Below are positions 1-8,360 of a stretch of 64,000 nucleotides of DNA, piece by piece. The DNA lies in NCBI GenBank assembly GCA_028285385.1, contig JANQPR010000258.1, forward strand, positions 1 through 64,000, written 5' to 3'. Source of the DNA: Phycisphaera sp. GTDB lineage: Bacteria; Planctomycetota; Phycisphaerae; Phycisphaerales; Phycisphaeraceae. The position numbers and the translations under genes were made by a program. Position 1 is the first letter of the stretch, and every line of letters begins with the position of its first letter. A model generated the notes under the pieces. That model made no database searches, was not told where the DNA came from, and saw nothing but the letters and a program-made list of their open reading frames with translations.

Positions 1-1
1 G

Positions 2-1237
2 TTGGCTAGTTGTGCGGCAGCGCTGACGACCACGTGGACTGGTCCGGCGTCCGCATCGGTCACGTTCGACTGGGTCACCGTCGGAAACCCCGGGAACGCG
101 CCCGATGCCGAGACCGCGTTCGGTGCCGTGGCCCAGCCGTTCCGGATCAGCAAGACCGAGGTCACCAACTCCCAGTACGCCGTGTACCTCAACCGCATCG
201 ATCCGCTGGGCACCAACCCCCTGGGGACCTACCGGGTCGGCATGGGCGACGCAGACCTTGGCGGGATCGATCAAGTGCCGGGCAACCCGGCCGGTCAGCG
301 CTACGTGGTCAAGACAGAGCGGGGCAACGCGCCGGTCAACTACATGACGTGGGTCAACGCGGCGCGGTTCGTGAACTGGCTCCACAACGGACAAGGGGCT
401 GGCGGCACCGAGTCGGGCGTTTACGCGATAAGCGACGGGGTCAGCGAGGCCCGAAGCGCCAACGCCAACTTCTTCCTTCCCTCAGAGAACGAGTGGTACA
501 AGGCCGCGTATCACGACCCGTCGGCGGGCACGGCCGGCGTTTACTTCACCTACGCAACCGGCGCGAACAGCCCGCCGCCTAGCGATCAGCCCGGCGATGA
601 CCCGGCCGCGGCCAACTATTTCAACAACGACGGCGACCCGGGCAACGGCGTCAACGATGGTTTTGCGGTGACCGGCTCGACCACCAACCCCACGTCTCAG
701 GGCATCTACCCTCTGACCGATTCGGGGGTGTATCACCAAGCCGCCAGTCCATACGGTGCTCTGGATATGCACGGCAACGTGTGGGAGTGGACCGAGGGCT
801 TGGTCGGGAGCTTCAACCGAAATGCCCGCGGTGGCTCTTACTTCTCCAGCGAGTTTGTCACCCGCAACACCTTCCGGTTGACGGGCGCCAACAGCGACGG
901 CATGGTTGGATTCCGCGTTGCCGGCGTTGTGGGCGCGTTGATCTTGGGGGACTACAACGCCTCGGGCCAAGTCGAACAAGGGGACCTCGACATCGTCTTG
1001 CAGAACTGGGGGACGGGCACGTTCACGGGTGACGAAGCCGCATTGATCGGCGGCGGCCCCTTCGACGGCACGGTCGATCAGAACGAGTTGGATGGTGTAC
1101 TGCAGAACTGGGGCAGCACCGCAGCGCCTACCTTCGCCGGCACGAAACTGCCTGAGCCGTCTTCACTGGCTCCGCTCGCTCTGGCCTTGTTCCACCGCCG
1201 CGCGCGGGGTTGTACCCCGTCGCCGTATACGGCGTGA
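2..1237 (+). CDS. Secreted FGE/SUMF1-like protein with dockerin-like pair and PEP-CTERM tail (5' partial)
   Basis: The reading frame is open at the window edge, so the true start and most of the signal peptide are probably missing; TTG at position 2 is only the first usable codon. Residues about 30-310 show the formylglycine-generating-enzyme/sulfatase-modifying-factor fold: FRISKTEVTNSQY near residue 47, DMHGNVWEWTEG near 255, RGGSY near 276 and a closing GFRVA. Known family members bind or oxidise protein targets, but many bacterial homologues are non-catalytic surface proteins. Residues about 316-372 are a paired dockerin-like motif (GQVEQGDLD...LQNWG, then DQNELDGVLQNWG), followed by PEPSS and a hydrophobic tail. 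The end has only HRRARG instead of a clean RRR. An extracellular or cell-surface location is inferred; the substrate is unknown. Confidence 0.8.
   Translation: MASCAAALTTTWTGPASASVTFDWVTVGNPGNAPDAETAFGAVAQPFRISKTEVTNSQYAVYLNRIDPLGTNPLGTYRVGMGDADLGGIDQVPGNPAGQRYVVKTERGNAPVNYMTWVNAARFVNWLHNGQGAGGTESGVYAISDGVSEARSANANFFLPSENEWYKAAYHDPSAGTAGVYFTYATGANSPPPSDQPGDDPAAANYFNNDGDPGNGVNDGFAVTGSTTNPTSQGIYPLTDSGVYHQAASPYGALDMHGNVWEWTEGLVGSFNRNARGGSYFSSEFVTRNTFRLTGANSDGMVGFRVAGVVGALILGDYNASGQVEQGDLDIVLQNWGTGTFTGDEAALIGGGPFDGTVDQNELDGVLQNWGSTAAPTFAGTKLPEPSSLAPLALALFHRRARGCTPSPYTA
947..1117 (+). repeat. Dockerin-like paired module, linker type A
   Basis: Codes for GDYN..GQVEQGDLD..LQNWG, a linker with GPFDGTVDQNELD, and a second LQNWG. 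The linker is nearly identical to that at 15660-15830, although the N-terminal domains of the two proteins are unrelated. Confidence 0.8.
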
Positions 1238-1442
1238 CGCCCTGACAGTGCGCCTCGCGGTGTCCCGGCCGCGGCCCGTGCCAGTGGTGTCGGCCGTAGT
1301 GCTTACACCAGATGCGCCAGAGCAGGCGTCCGGTGTACGGGCATGTCGCCGGCCCAGCGGCCAGCGTGGGGCGTCGAGGCCGAGGAAGTCGCTGGGATGG
1401 GGGGCGGCGAGCACCTTCACGGCGCCAGCGTAAAATCGTGCG

Positions 1443-1811
1443 ATGCGATGCCCTCACTCCATCGTCTTTGCCATCTGTATTTGCCATCTCCTGACCGGCT
1501 GTGGCGGCTACACCTACCACCCCGTCGAAGTGAGCGCCGTAGACGCGGTGTCCCGCACGCCGGTGTCTGGGGCGCGGGTGCGGATCGACTACCCGGTACA
1601 GACGTTTGGCCCGGCACCCAAGGAGGTGAACGCGGTGACCGACGCGGCCGGCATGGTAACCGTGCAGGTGCCGGCGGTGACCGACCCGCGTTGGCGAATT
1701 GATGCCGCCGGCTACGAGCCGTATCAACCGAAACTTCAAGAGACACGCGGCGTCGGCGACGGCTCGCAGACGAGGATCGAGTTTGCCTTGCAGCCGGTCG
1801 CTGGTCCATGA
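1443..1811 (+). CDS. Small lipoprotein with a carboxypeptidase-regulatory-like (Ig-type) domain
   Basis: A 122-residue product. The N-terminus is hydrophobic and ends in a lipobox LTGC with the acylated Cys at residue 20, so it should be membrane-anchored. Residues 25-115 read as one beta-sandwich of the carboxypeptidase regulatory-like type: V.AVDAVSRTPVSGARVRI, a TDAAGMVTVQVP turn and a late AAGYEPYQP strand. Such domains are common as small stand-alone lipoproteins in planctomycetes, and no enzymatic role is evident. Its stop codon overlaps the next start by 4 bases (ATGA), so the two are probably co-transcribed. Confidence 0.75.
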   Translation: MRCPHSIVFAICICHLLTGCGGYTYHPVEVSAVDAVSRTPVSGARVRIDYPVQTFGPAPKEVNAVTDAAGMVTVQVPAVTDPRWRIDAAGYEPYQPKLQETRGVGDGSQTRIEFALQPVAGP

Positions 1812-2032
1812 ACCCGACGCCCCGCCAGACTGACCACCTCCGCCGCAGTGCCATCGTCGCTGCCGACGACACCGACACGCCGACCCAACCCGCTCTGTTC
1901 CATGGTGGCCCACTCGACCGCCTGACGCTGTCCGTGACGCCCGGCGCTTGGGCGTGGTGGCTGTGGTGCTTCGGTGCCTTCGAGGGCGGCTTGCAGATGA
2001 TGACGTACCACCGCGAGTTCGATGGGTTCTGA
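1808..2032 (+). CDS. Small hypothetical protein
   Basis: A 74-residue product that starts on the ATGA overlap with the preceding lipoprotein gene. It has a polar N-terminus and then FHGGPLDRLTLSV, a GGPLDG-type motif seen in short uncharacterised bacterial proteins, followed by a Trp-rich segment WAWWLWCF. The overlap and the motif support it as a real gene. No function can be given. Confidence 0.5.
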   Translation: MNPTPRQTDHLRRSAIVAADDTDTPTQPALFHGGPLDRLTLSVTPGAWAWWLWCFGAFEGGLQMMTYHREFDGF

Positions 2033-2299
2033 TCCGAGGGGATCGAGGATTCGGCGGAGCAACGGGATGGCTGATGAGATGCCGGCAAAGGTGAGAATGG
2101 GTGGTTGGCGGCTGCCAGCTTTGGGGGATCTTCTGTTTGCGAGAAATTGACCTGACATCCTGTCTCCTCGGGCCGGCTTGCCGGGCAGACCGTCGCGGAG
2201 AATGTGTTGTGACCGACTCGTTCTATTGCCCGTTGGCGTGTCGTGCGTAACTCATGGTCGCGATGCCATCAACCTCTGCAGATTGGAACGTGATCAGTA

Positions 2300-2947
2300 A
2301 TGACGAACGAAGATTGGGAAGAGCTTGGCGTTCAGGCGCACGGCTTGCCGCCGGACCTGCACGTTCCAGTTGCTGCCGCTGACTTGGACGCGATCGAAGC
2401 CTATGTTGGCGTGATTCGCGAACGCGTTCGAGGGCGTAGGCGACCTGTTAACGCCGTCGTAGTCGAGCCGAACCGGCCCGACCGCGGAGTTGGCGTGCCG
2501 CTTTGGTGCGAGAACGACTCTGATCGACACTTTGAGCTCCTTCATCCTCCAAGCCAACTGTGGGTCCATGTAGATTTTGCTGGATACAGGAACGCATGGA
2601 AGTCGCTGGATATTGGCCCGCTCTCCTCAGATGTGTTCCTCGATCACATCCGGAACCGCGAGGCCATTCGTCTCGCCGGGTATCGGCACCCGTTTCTTCG
2701 ATTGTGTCCGGTGTCCAGAGCGACGAACACAAGCGGTGGCCTAAACAACGGTGCTGAGGGCATGGAGAAGGAAGTACTTCGCAGCCTTGAACTGCATCCG
2801 GTGTTCTTTCGGCACCAAATGGAGCGAGCATTGGCTGCACCCGTGATCCTTGCCGACCCCATTGACTTGACCAAAATGCTCGACGTTCCTCCGGGTCTGA
2901 CTGAGTTACAGGGCGTCTCATCGATGCTCAAGAAGTTCTACGCTTAG
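2300..2947 (+). CDS. Hypothetical protein, 215 residues
   Basis: Starts at ATG 2300 without a strong ribosome-binding site. I recognise no domain. It is predicted soluble, with no signal peptide or membrane segment. The N-terminal half is acidic and the middle contains aromatic-rich LWVHVDFAGYRNAWKSLD; the C-terminal half looks helical. It is isolated between two gene-poor stretches and is slightly less GC-rich than its neighbours, so it may have been acquired. The reading frame is longer than chance would give at this GC content. Confidence 0.5.
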   Translation: MTNEDWEELGVQAHGLPPDLHVPVAAADLDAIEAYVGVIRERVRGRRRPVNAVVVEPNRPDRGVGVPLWCENDSDRHFELLHPPSQLWVHVDFAGYRNAWKSLDIGPLSSDVFLDHIRNREAIRLAGYRHPFLRLCPVSRATNTSGGLNNGAEGMEKEVLRSLELHPVFFRHQMERALAAPVILADPIDLTKMLDVPPGLTELQGVSSMLKKFYA

Positions 2948-3405
2948 CATCGCGCCATCCTGCGGACGGTGAGCGTGTCGGGCGACGACATAGGCCAGTG
3001 GTTCAAGGCTACGGGGAGGACGCGGCTTGAAGAATCAGTGGCAGTGTTCGAGCTCGTAGGATTGGTCGGCAACTGACCCGATTCGCTCGGGCAGACATGC
3101 CGTCATCTCATTAGACACATGGAGATTACATAGCCCTCATTGCTCGTGGCAGAAACTCTGGTCGGTCGCTGTGGCGGCAGTTCGGCAAACTCTGCTCTTG
3201 TCGTGGTCGCTGTCGCACCCAGGTTGACGACGCCGGCTCGCTCCTCTGGCTTCCCGATAAGTTGAGTCGATGATGTCTGAGGCAGAGCGTCGTTGTCGGA
3301 TCACCCTTGAGGCGTGGCCGGTCTGATTTCTTCGATGAGAGATTCCGCTAGGCTGCCGTTGGGAGGCCGGGAACATCGTTCTGGCTCGCTCGAAGGGGGT
3401 CCGTC
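2948..3405 (+). other. Intergenic stretch without recognisable gene
   Basis: 458 bases between the hypothetical gene and the DUF2339 gene. I see no convincing coding frame, RNA gene or repeat. The part before 3406 probably carries the promoter of the DUF2339 gene, but no clear -35/-10 pair stands out. Confidence 0.4.
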
Positions 3406-6400
3406 ATGGAAGCGGTTCTGATGCTGGTCGCGTTGATGCTGCTGGGGGGCATCCTGGCGGTCGTTGCCGCGGCATTCGGGGCGGCGATCCGGTCGAGCAA
3501 AAACAACCAACGCCTCGACGAGCTCGCCGCCAAGGTTGAACGCATCGAGGACCGTTTGCATCGAATCGACTTGCGGACCCGAGCGGATGCGTCGGCCGAG
3601 TCACCGCTAGAGCCTGCGGCTACCGTTTGCCCCCGCCCGATTCCTCAGCCAGGGCTTTCATCACCGACGAATCCGCCAACGCCGTCGTTGCCCTTCGCGG
3701 AGTCGCTCGCTCCACCTAGTCCAGCTCTACGGGGAGGCGAGACTCCGCGTGATGCTGAGTCAGCCAACCGCGTAAGCGAGCCCCCAACCGCCGGCGGCGC
3801 CACGGACCAGCCCGGTTCACTACAGCAAGAGGGCGGTGGTGGGGATACGCCGAGCGCTCCCACGACAGCCGCCTTAGCGCCAGGAGACCGAGCCGTTCCG
3901 AGGGTCGGTCCCACGGGGGGATCACTCGAAGAAGCGCTCGGCGGCAAGGTACTCGTCTGGATCGGCGGCGTCGCGCTGGCGCTGGCCGGGGCGTTCCTCG
4001 TCAAGTACTCGTGGGATGCGGGGCTGCTGTCGCCCAAGACCCGGCTAGGCTTGGCGGCGGGTTTCGGCGTGTTTTTGGTCGCGGCGGCACAGTGGATGCA
4101 CCCCCGTGCGGACCGCGTGGGCTCGGCATTAGCTGGAGCCGGCGTCGCGGTGCTTTACGGGGTCGTCTTCGCAGCGACCAGCGTGTACGACTTCCTGAAT
4201 CCATGGTTCGGGTTCGGATGCATGGCGGGCGTCACAGCCGCGGCCGTTCTCCTGTCGCTGAAGCACGGGCGTTTCGTCGCGCTGCTCGGGCTCGTCGGCG
4301 GGTTCCTCACCCCGGCGCTCGTCGGACAAGGCACGGAATCAACTGGCGCACTGTTCGGCTACTTGCTCGTTCTACAAATCGGTCTGGTCGTCACGACACG
4401 TCAACGCGGCTGGCTAGGCCTGTCGGCGCTGACGCTGGTGGGGTCGTTGGCGTGGGCCGTCGTGCGGACCTTCGTCGGGGACGGCCCCAGCGAGCGGGTC
4501 TGGGTCAGCGGTTTTGTGCTGGCATCGGCTGCGGTATTCATCCTGAACGCGGCGCGCGTTCAGGGCCAGAAAACCAAGGGTCACTCACCCCCGATGTCGA
4601 CTTTCGGCATGGCGGTGTCGGCCGTTGTGGCTGCGGCGGCGTTGCTCGGCGTATCTGCCGTACGCGGCGGGTACTCGCCGCAAGACTTGGCAATGATCGG
4701 TCTGCTCGGCGCTGGTGCGCTCTTCCTAGCCCGGACGGATCGGCGGTACGTGTCGATGGCTTGGCTGACGGCCGGTCTGGCGCTGTTGCTTGCGGTGGCC
4801 ACGAAGCTGAACCTCGACGAGGCCGCAACGATTCGAGTCGCGGCAGGCTATGGCGCACTGTTTGCCGTGGGCGGTTGGGCCTGTGGGTGGCGGAACGCGC
4901 GTGGCACGCACTTCGCTGTGATGTCGGCGGTGGCGGGGCCGGTGTTCCTGGGAGTTGTGGCGACGCCGAACTGGCCGTTCGGCGAGTTCAACACGGCTGT
5001 GCCTTGGTGGGCGCCGGGCGCGATGGTCGTGCTCTACGCGTTGGCCGCGGCGGGACTGCGAAAGGAGCAGTCGGCGGCCCGCGCCGCGCTGGCGTTCGCC
5101 GCTGCGGGGACGGCGACCTGGGCGACTGGCATCGCGGTCGACCGTCCGTGGGTGTTGCCCGCGTGGGCCGCGCTCGTGCCGGCGACGGTGTGGGTGGCCG
5201 GCCGCATCGGCCTCCTCACGGCCTTGCGCTGGTCGACGCTGTGGAACGCGGCGCTGGTTGCTGTTGGGCTAGGCGTCGTGTTAGTCCTCACGGACTGGGC
5301 CGAAACGCTCACGACCTCGGTGGTTTACGGTGGGGCGCTGATCGCCTTCGCGCTCGCGGCGTGGCGGCTGCGGCGAAGCGGCGACGAGCCTTTCGCCGGG
5401 GGCTACGCATCGGGTGCCGCGATCGCGGGTTGGCTCGGGCTGACGCGCCTGTTGCGGCTGTGGTTGCTCGGCCGTGAGGCGCTTGTCTTTCCGGATGGCC
5501 TGACGCACTGGTCTTCGTTTGTGACGCTGTGGCTCGCGGCGGGACTGGCGGTTGCGCTCATCGGGCGAGCGCTGGCCATAGCGGCCCTGTCGCGGACTGG
5601 CGAGCTGGTCGGCGGGCTGGGCGTCGCCCTCGGCGTATTCACGCTGTTGGGCTGGGCCAACCCCGTGTTCTCGGGTGAGGCCCTGGACGGCCCGATTGTC
5701 TTTAACGCGGCGCTGCTGAGTTACGGTGGGCCCATCGTGCTGGCGTGGTTACTCAGCGCCGCCCTGCCGGCTGGGCGAGCTGACGAGGCGACGAACGCCA
5801 GCAAGGTCGTGCTGCAGAGCATCGCGCTAGTTTGGCTGGTTGCATTGGCCGTCCTGCTCGTGCGTCACGGGTTCCACCGCCCGGACCTCAGTTGGCCGAC
5901 AACCCGGGTGACGCTGTTCGAGTCGGGGACGCATGGCGTTGGGTTCTTGGCGCTCGGATGGGGTTTGTGGGAAGTCGGGCAAAGGCGCCGTGACAGGCTC
6001 ATCGCCGCCGGCGGTGGAGTCATTGCGATGCTGGGTGTGCTAGCCGCGGTGTTGGTCACGGCCGGCCTGGTCAACCCGTTGTGGAACGCCGAGCCGGTGG
6101 GCGCGACGCCGGTCTTGAATGGGTTGCTCTATCTGTACGGGCTACCGTTAGCCCTCTGCGTGCTGATCGCTGCGCGTTTGCGTGCCGTATCGGGGTGGCG
6201 AACGGTCCGCGTCGCGTTCGGTGTCGCGGCGCTGCTGCTGGTCTTCACGTTGGTCAGTCTCGAGGTCCGCCAGTTCTTCGCCGGCGCCGTACTCCGGCTT
6301 GAGGGGGGCCCGGTCGACGAGGCCGAGTGGTACGCCTACTCCGCGGCCTGGGCGCTGCTTGGCGCAGCGATGCTGCTGGGCGGGCTGCTGTTCCGCAGCG

Positions 6401-6585
6401 CAGCGTTGCGCTACGGTTCGCTCGCCGTGTTCTTGCTGGCCGTGGGCAAGGTCTTCGTGCTTGACACCGCCCACCTCGACGGGCTGCTACGTGTTGCCAG
6501 CTTCTTGGGCTTGGGCGCGACGCTCATGGCGCTTGGCTTCGTGTATCAGCGGTACGTGTTCCGCAAGTCAACGACGGCGTCATGA
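3406..6585 (+). CDS. DUF2339 polytopic membrane protein
   Basis: A 1059-residue integral membrane protein. It begins with one hydrophobic helix (residues 1-25), then a short charged coiled-coil (about 28-60, LDELAAKVERIEDRLHRID) and a Pro/Ser-rich linker to about residue 170. From GGKVLVWIGGVALALAGAFLVKYSWDAGLLSPKTR onward it is a near-continuous run of two dozen or more transmembrane helices. That GG-W-G-hydrophobic-K-signature and this arrangement are diagnostic of DUF2339 proteins. Their function is unknown; a role in transport or envelope integrity is sometimes suggested. It stands alone, with no clear operon partner. Confidence 0.85.
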   Translation: MEAVLMLVALMLLGGILAVVAAAFGAAIRSSKNNQRLDELAAKVERIEDRLHRIDLRTRADASAESPLEPAATVCPRPIPQPGLSSPTNPPTPSLPFAESLAPPSPALRGGETPRDAESANRVSEPPTAGGATDQPGSLQQEGGGGDTPSAPTTAALAPGDRAVPRVGPTGGSLEEALGGKVLVWIGGVALALAGAFLVKYSWDAGLLSPKTRLGLAAGFGVFLVAAAQWMHPRADRVGSALAGAGVAVLYGVVFAATSVYDFLNPWFGFGCMAGVTAAAVLLSLKHGRFVALLGLVGGFLTPALVGQGTESTGALFGYLLVLQIGLVVTTRQRGWLGLSALTLVGSLAWAVVRTFVGDGPSERVWVSGFVLASAAVFILNAARVQGQKTKGHSPPMSTFGMAVSAVVAAAALLGVSAVRGGYSPQDLAMIGLLGAGALFLARTDRRYVSMAWLTAGLALLLAVATKLNLDEAATIRVAAGYGALFAVGGWACGWRNARGTHFAVMSAVAGPVFLGVVATPNWPFGEFNTAVPWWAPGAMVVLYALAAAGLRKEQSAARAALAFAAAGTATWATGIAVDRPWVLPAWAALVPATVWVAGRIGLLTALRWSTLWNAALVAVGLGVVLVLTDWAETLTTSVVYGGALIAFALAAWRLRRSGDEPFAGGYASGAAIAGWLGLTRLLRLWLLGREALVFPDGLTHWSSFVTLWLAAGLAVALIGRALAIAALSRTGELVGGLGVALGVFTLLGWANPVFSGEALDGPIVFNAALLSYGGPIVLAWLLSAALPAGRADEATNASKVVLQSIALVWLVALAVLLVRHGFHRPDLSWPTTRVTLFESGTHGVGFLALGWGLWEVGQRRRDRLIAAGGGVIAMLGVLAAVLVTAGLVNPLWNAEPVGATPVLNGLLYLYGLPLALCVLIAARLRAVSGWRTVRVAFGVAALLLVFTLVSLEVRQFFAGAVLRLEGGPVDEAEWYAYSAAWALLGAAMLLGGLLFRSAALRYGSLAVFLLAVGKVFVLDTAHLDGLLRVASFLGLGATLMALGFVYQRYVFRKSTTAS

Positions 6586-7326
6586 CCCTAAGCGCCGTGC
6601 TGCTTACTGGGTCGAAACGAGTCGCCGACAGGCATGGGCGGCCGGAACTCGGTGCGGTGCCGGATATCGGTTTGGCCGCGGCTGTATCCATGAGCTTCGG
6701 GAAGAACTGCGGCCAGCCGAGTTGTCTGTCCATGACGCTGGATCGGCTTCATTGCGCGTCTTCTTCACCCTCGGCTTCGTGTGCTTGCTGCGGCCGGCGT
6801 TGGCCCGTCTTTAGGCTCCGAAGGCCAGCGCATGCACCCACCATCACCATGTACTCGCTGACCGACGAGACGAGGGCCACGGTCGCCGATTAGTGGGCGC
6901 TCCGGCCACGGCCGGGGTGTTGGGCGGGACGCATGCGGCCAAGCGGGGCCGATCGAGCCGCAGCGGTGAACTCTCGGTTCGACCCGTTGCATGGAGTCCC
7001 CTCGATGCAACAAACCTGTTAAACGGTTCGAACAGCTCTTGCGCGGAGGCCGCTGCGTGCAACGACCCGGCCGCTGATTCGGCTGCCTTGGAGGGCTTCT
7101 GACCGTGTGGTTAGCAAGGTCAGGAGTAGTCGGTATCTGCACTTATGCCGTACGTGACCTCCCCGCGCGAGGTCTTGCGAAATCTCTCAAATCTCACGCG
7201 CGATGCCGGTTCGCACTTGGTTCGAATAGGGAGGTCGACGACGGGTTCATTCCGGAACCGGCGGGACTCACCGCGGTAGTACTGCTCGGAGTGGATGCGC
7301 GACAGAGTACCAGCAAGCGGCGTGGC
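6586..7326. other. Gene-poor stretch containing a degenerate repeat copy
   Basis: 741 bases separate the DUF2339 gene from the convergent apiose operon. No coding frame here looks protein-like. Positions about 6970-7216 resemble 21803-22047 (listed separately). The rest shows nothing I can name. Confidence 0.45.
6970..7216. repeat. Degenerate intergenic repeat, copy A
   Basis: By eye it aligns with copy B at 21803-22047: both open with CTCTCGGTTCGAC, then share a TGCAACAA...TGTTAA block, a later GTGGTTA block and CGCGAGGTCTTG versus CGCGAAGTCTTG. Stop codons interrupt all frames, so it is a decayed or non-coding element. Confidence 0.5.
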
Positions 7327-8358
7327 TCAGTGGTTTCGTAGCCGGACTGAGTCGCCGCGGGCCGCCGACTCGTACGCCGCCCACACGAGTTCTACCGTCT
7401 TCAGGTTGTCGCGGCCGGTGGTTTCCGCCCGCCGGCCGCGCAGGCCGCGGAGCAGGTCCGCCTGGCACGGCACGACCGACGACTGCACCACGGCGTAGCG
7501 CTGGTCGACCCACGGGTAGCTGGGTGGCGGGGCGGTGAGAGTGCGGGTCCCGTCGGCGGTGGTGATGCGCAGCTCATAGCCGGGTCGGAGTTCGAGCGTG
7601 CCGCGGTCGCCCTCAACAAACATGAGCGTCTGCGGGAAGCACTCGCGTTCGACCGCGTTGCCGGCGTAAGCCATGCGGACCAGGACCGTCGCGCCGGACT
7701 GCGCCCCGAGCATGGCGGTGGCGACGTCCTCGCCTTGGATGTCGTCGTGTACACGGCCGGCGCGGCAGACGACCGTGTCCATCTCTCCAAAGAGGAACCG
7801 CGCGACGTCGAGCGTGTGACTGCCGAGGTCGGCGATGATGAAGTGCGACTCTTGTTTGAGCGACGGCTGGTTGGCGAAGACGTTGAAGCCCGAGATGAAG
7901 TCGATCGTCGCACGGAACGCGTCGCCGATCTCGCCCGAATCCAGCACGTCACGCACTGCCCGGATCGGCGCCTGCCAGCGGAAGTTCTCGTGGACCAACA
8001 GCGGGACGCCCGCCATTTCGCAGCCGGCGACCATCGCCCGCGCCGCGCCAAGTTTGTCGGCCAAGGGCTTCTGACAGATCGAGGCGGTGCCTTTACTGCA
8101 AGCCAGCGCAACCAACGCGGCGTGCGTCTGTACCGGCGTGACGATGTCCACGAAGTCCAGCGATTCCTCGTCGAGCATCCTTGCCGCGTCCGCGTGGGCC
8201 GACGCCACCCCGAACTCGGCCGCGAGCGCGTCGGCCCGGCCCGGGTCGGCGTCGCACACCGCGACGCACCGCGCTACGGAGGCGTGCTCGCCCCAGCCGG
8301 CGAGTTGCACCCGGCCCCAGAAGCCGCAGCCGATCAGCCCGAATCGCAGTGGTCGCAT
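7327..8358 (-). CDS. apsD: D-apiose dehydrogenase (Gfo/Idh/MocA family)
   Basis: A 343-residue cytoplasmic NAD(P)-dependent oxidoreductase, last gene of the apiose operon; predicted to oxidise D-apiose to D-apionolactone. The Rossmann loop GLIGCGFWG is at residues 7-15. The family lysine signature appears as QKP at 96-98, HENFRWQ at 123-129, and the C-terminal domain begins around 130 with DLGSHTLD at 177-184. A longer frame exists upstream, but ATG 8358 places the Rossmann strand at the expected distance and lies 2 bases after the apnL stop. Gfo/Idh/MocA sequences alone are not substrate-specific; the apsD assignment rests on HENFRWQ-type similarity and on its neighbours apnL, apnO and oiaC. 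Confidence 0.8.
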   Translation of the reverse strand: MRPLRFGLIGCGFWGRVQLAGWGEHASVARCVAVCDADPGRADALAAEFGVASAHADAARMLDEESLDFVDIVTPVQTHAALVALACSKGTASICQKPLADKLGAARAMVAGCEMAGVPLLVHENFRWQAPIRAVRDVLDSGEIGDAFRATIDFISGFNVFANQPSLKQESHFIIADLGSHTLDVARFLFGEMDTVVCRAGRVHDDIQGEDVATAMLGAQSGATVLVRMAYAGNAVERECFPQTLMFVEGDRGTLELRPGYELRITTADGTRTLTAPPPSYPWVDQRYAVVQSSVVPCQADLLRGLRGRRAETTGRDNLKTVELVWAAYESAARGDSVRLRNH

Positions 8359-8360
8359 GG

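Noticed and set aside
1128-1913. Minus-strand frame opposite the FGE end and lipoprotein
   Set aside because: Composition is unlike a real protein and it covers two supported plus-strand genes.
4011-5477. Second plus-strand frame inside the DUF2339 gene
   Set aside because: Arg/Gly-rich, no membrane segments, fully inside a well-supported gene.
6582-6893. Small plus-strand frame after the DUF2339 gene
   Set aside because: Overlaps the stop by 4 bases but the Cys/Ser/Pro-rich product has no motif; judged chance.
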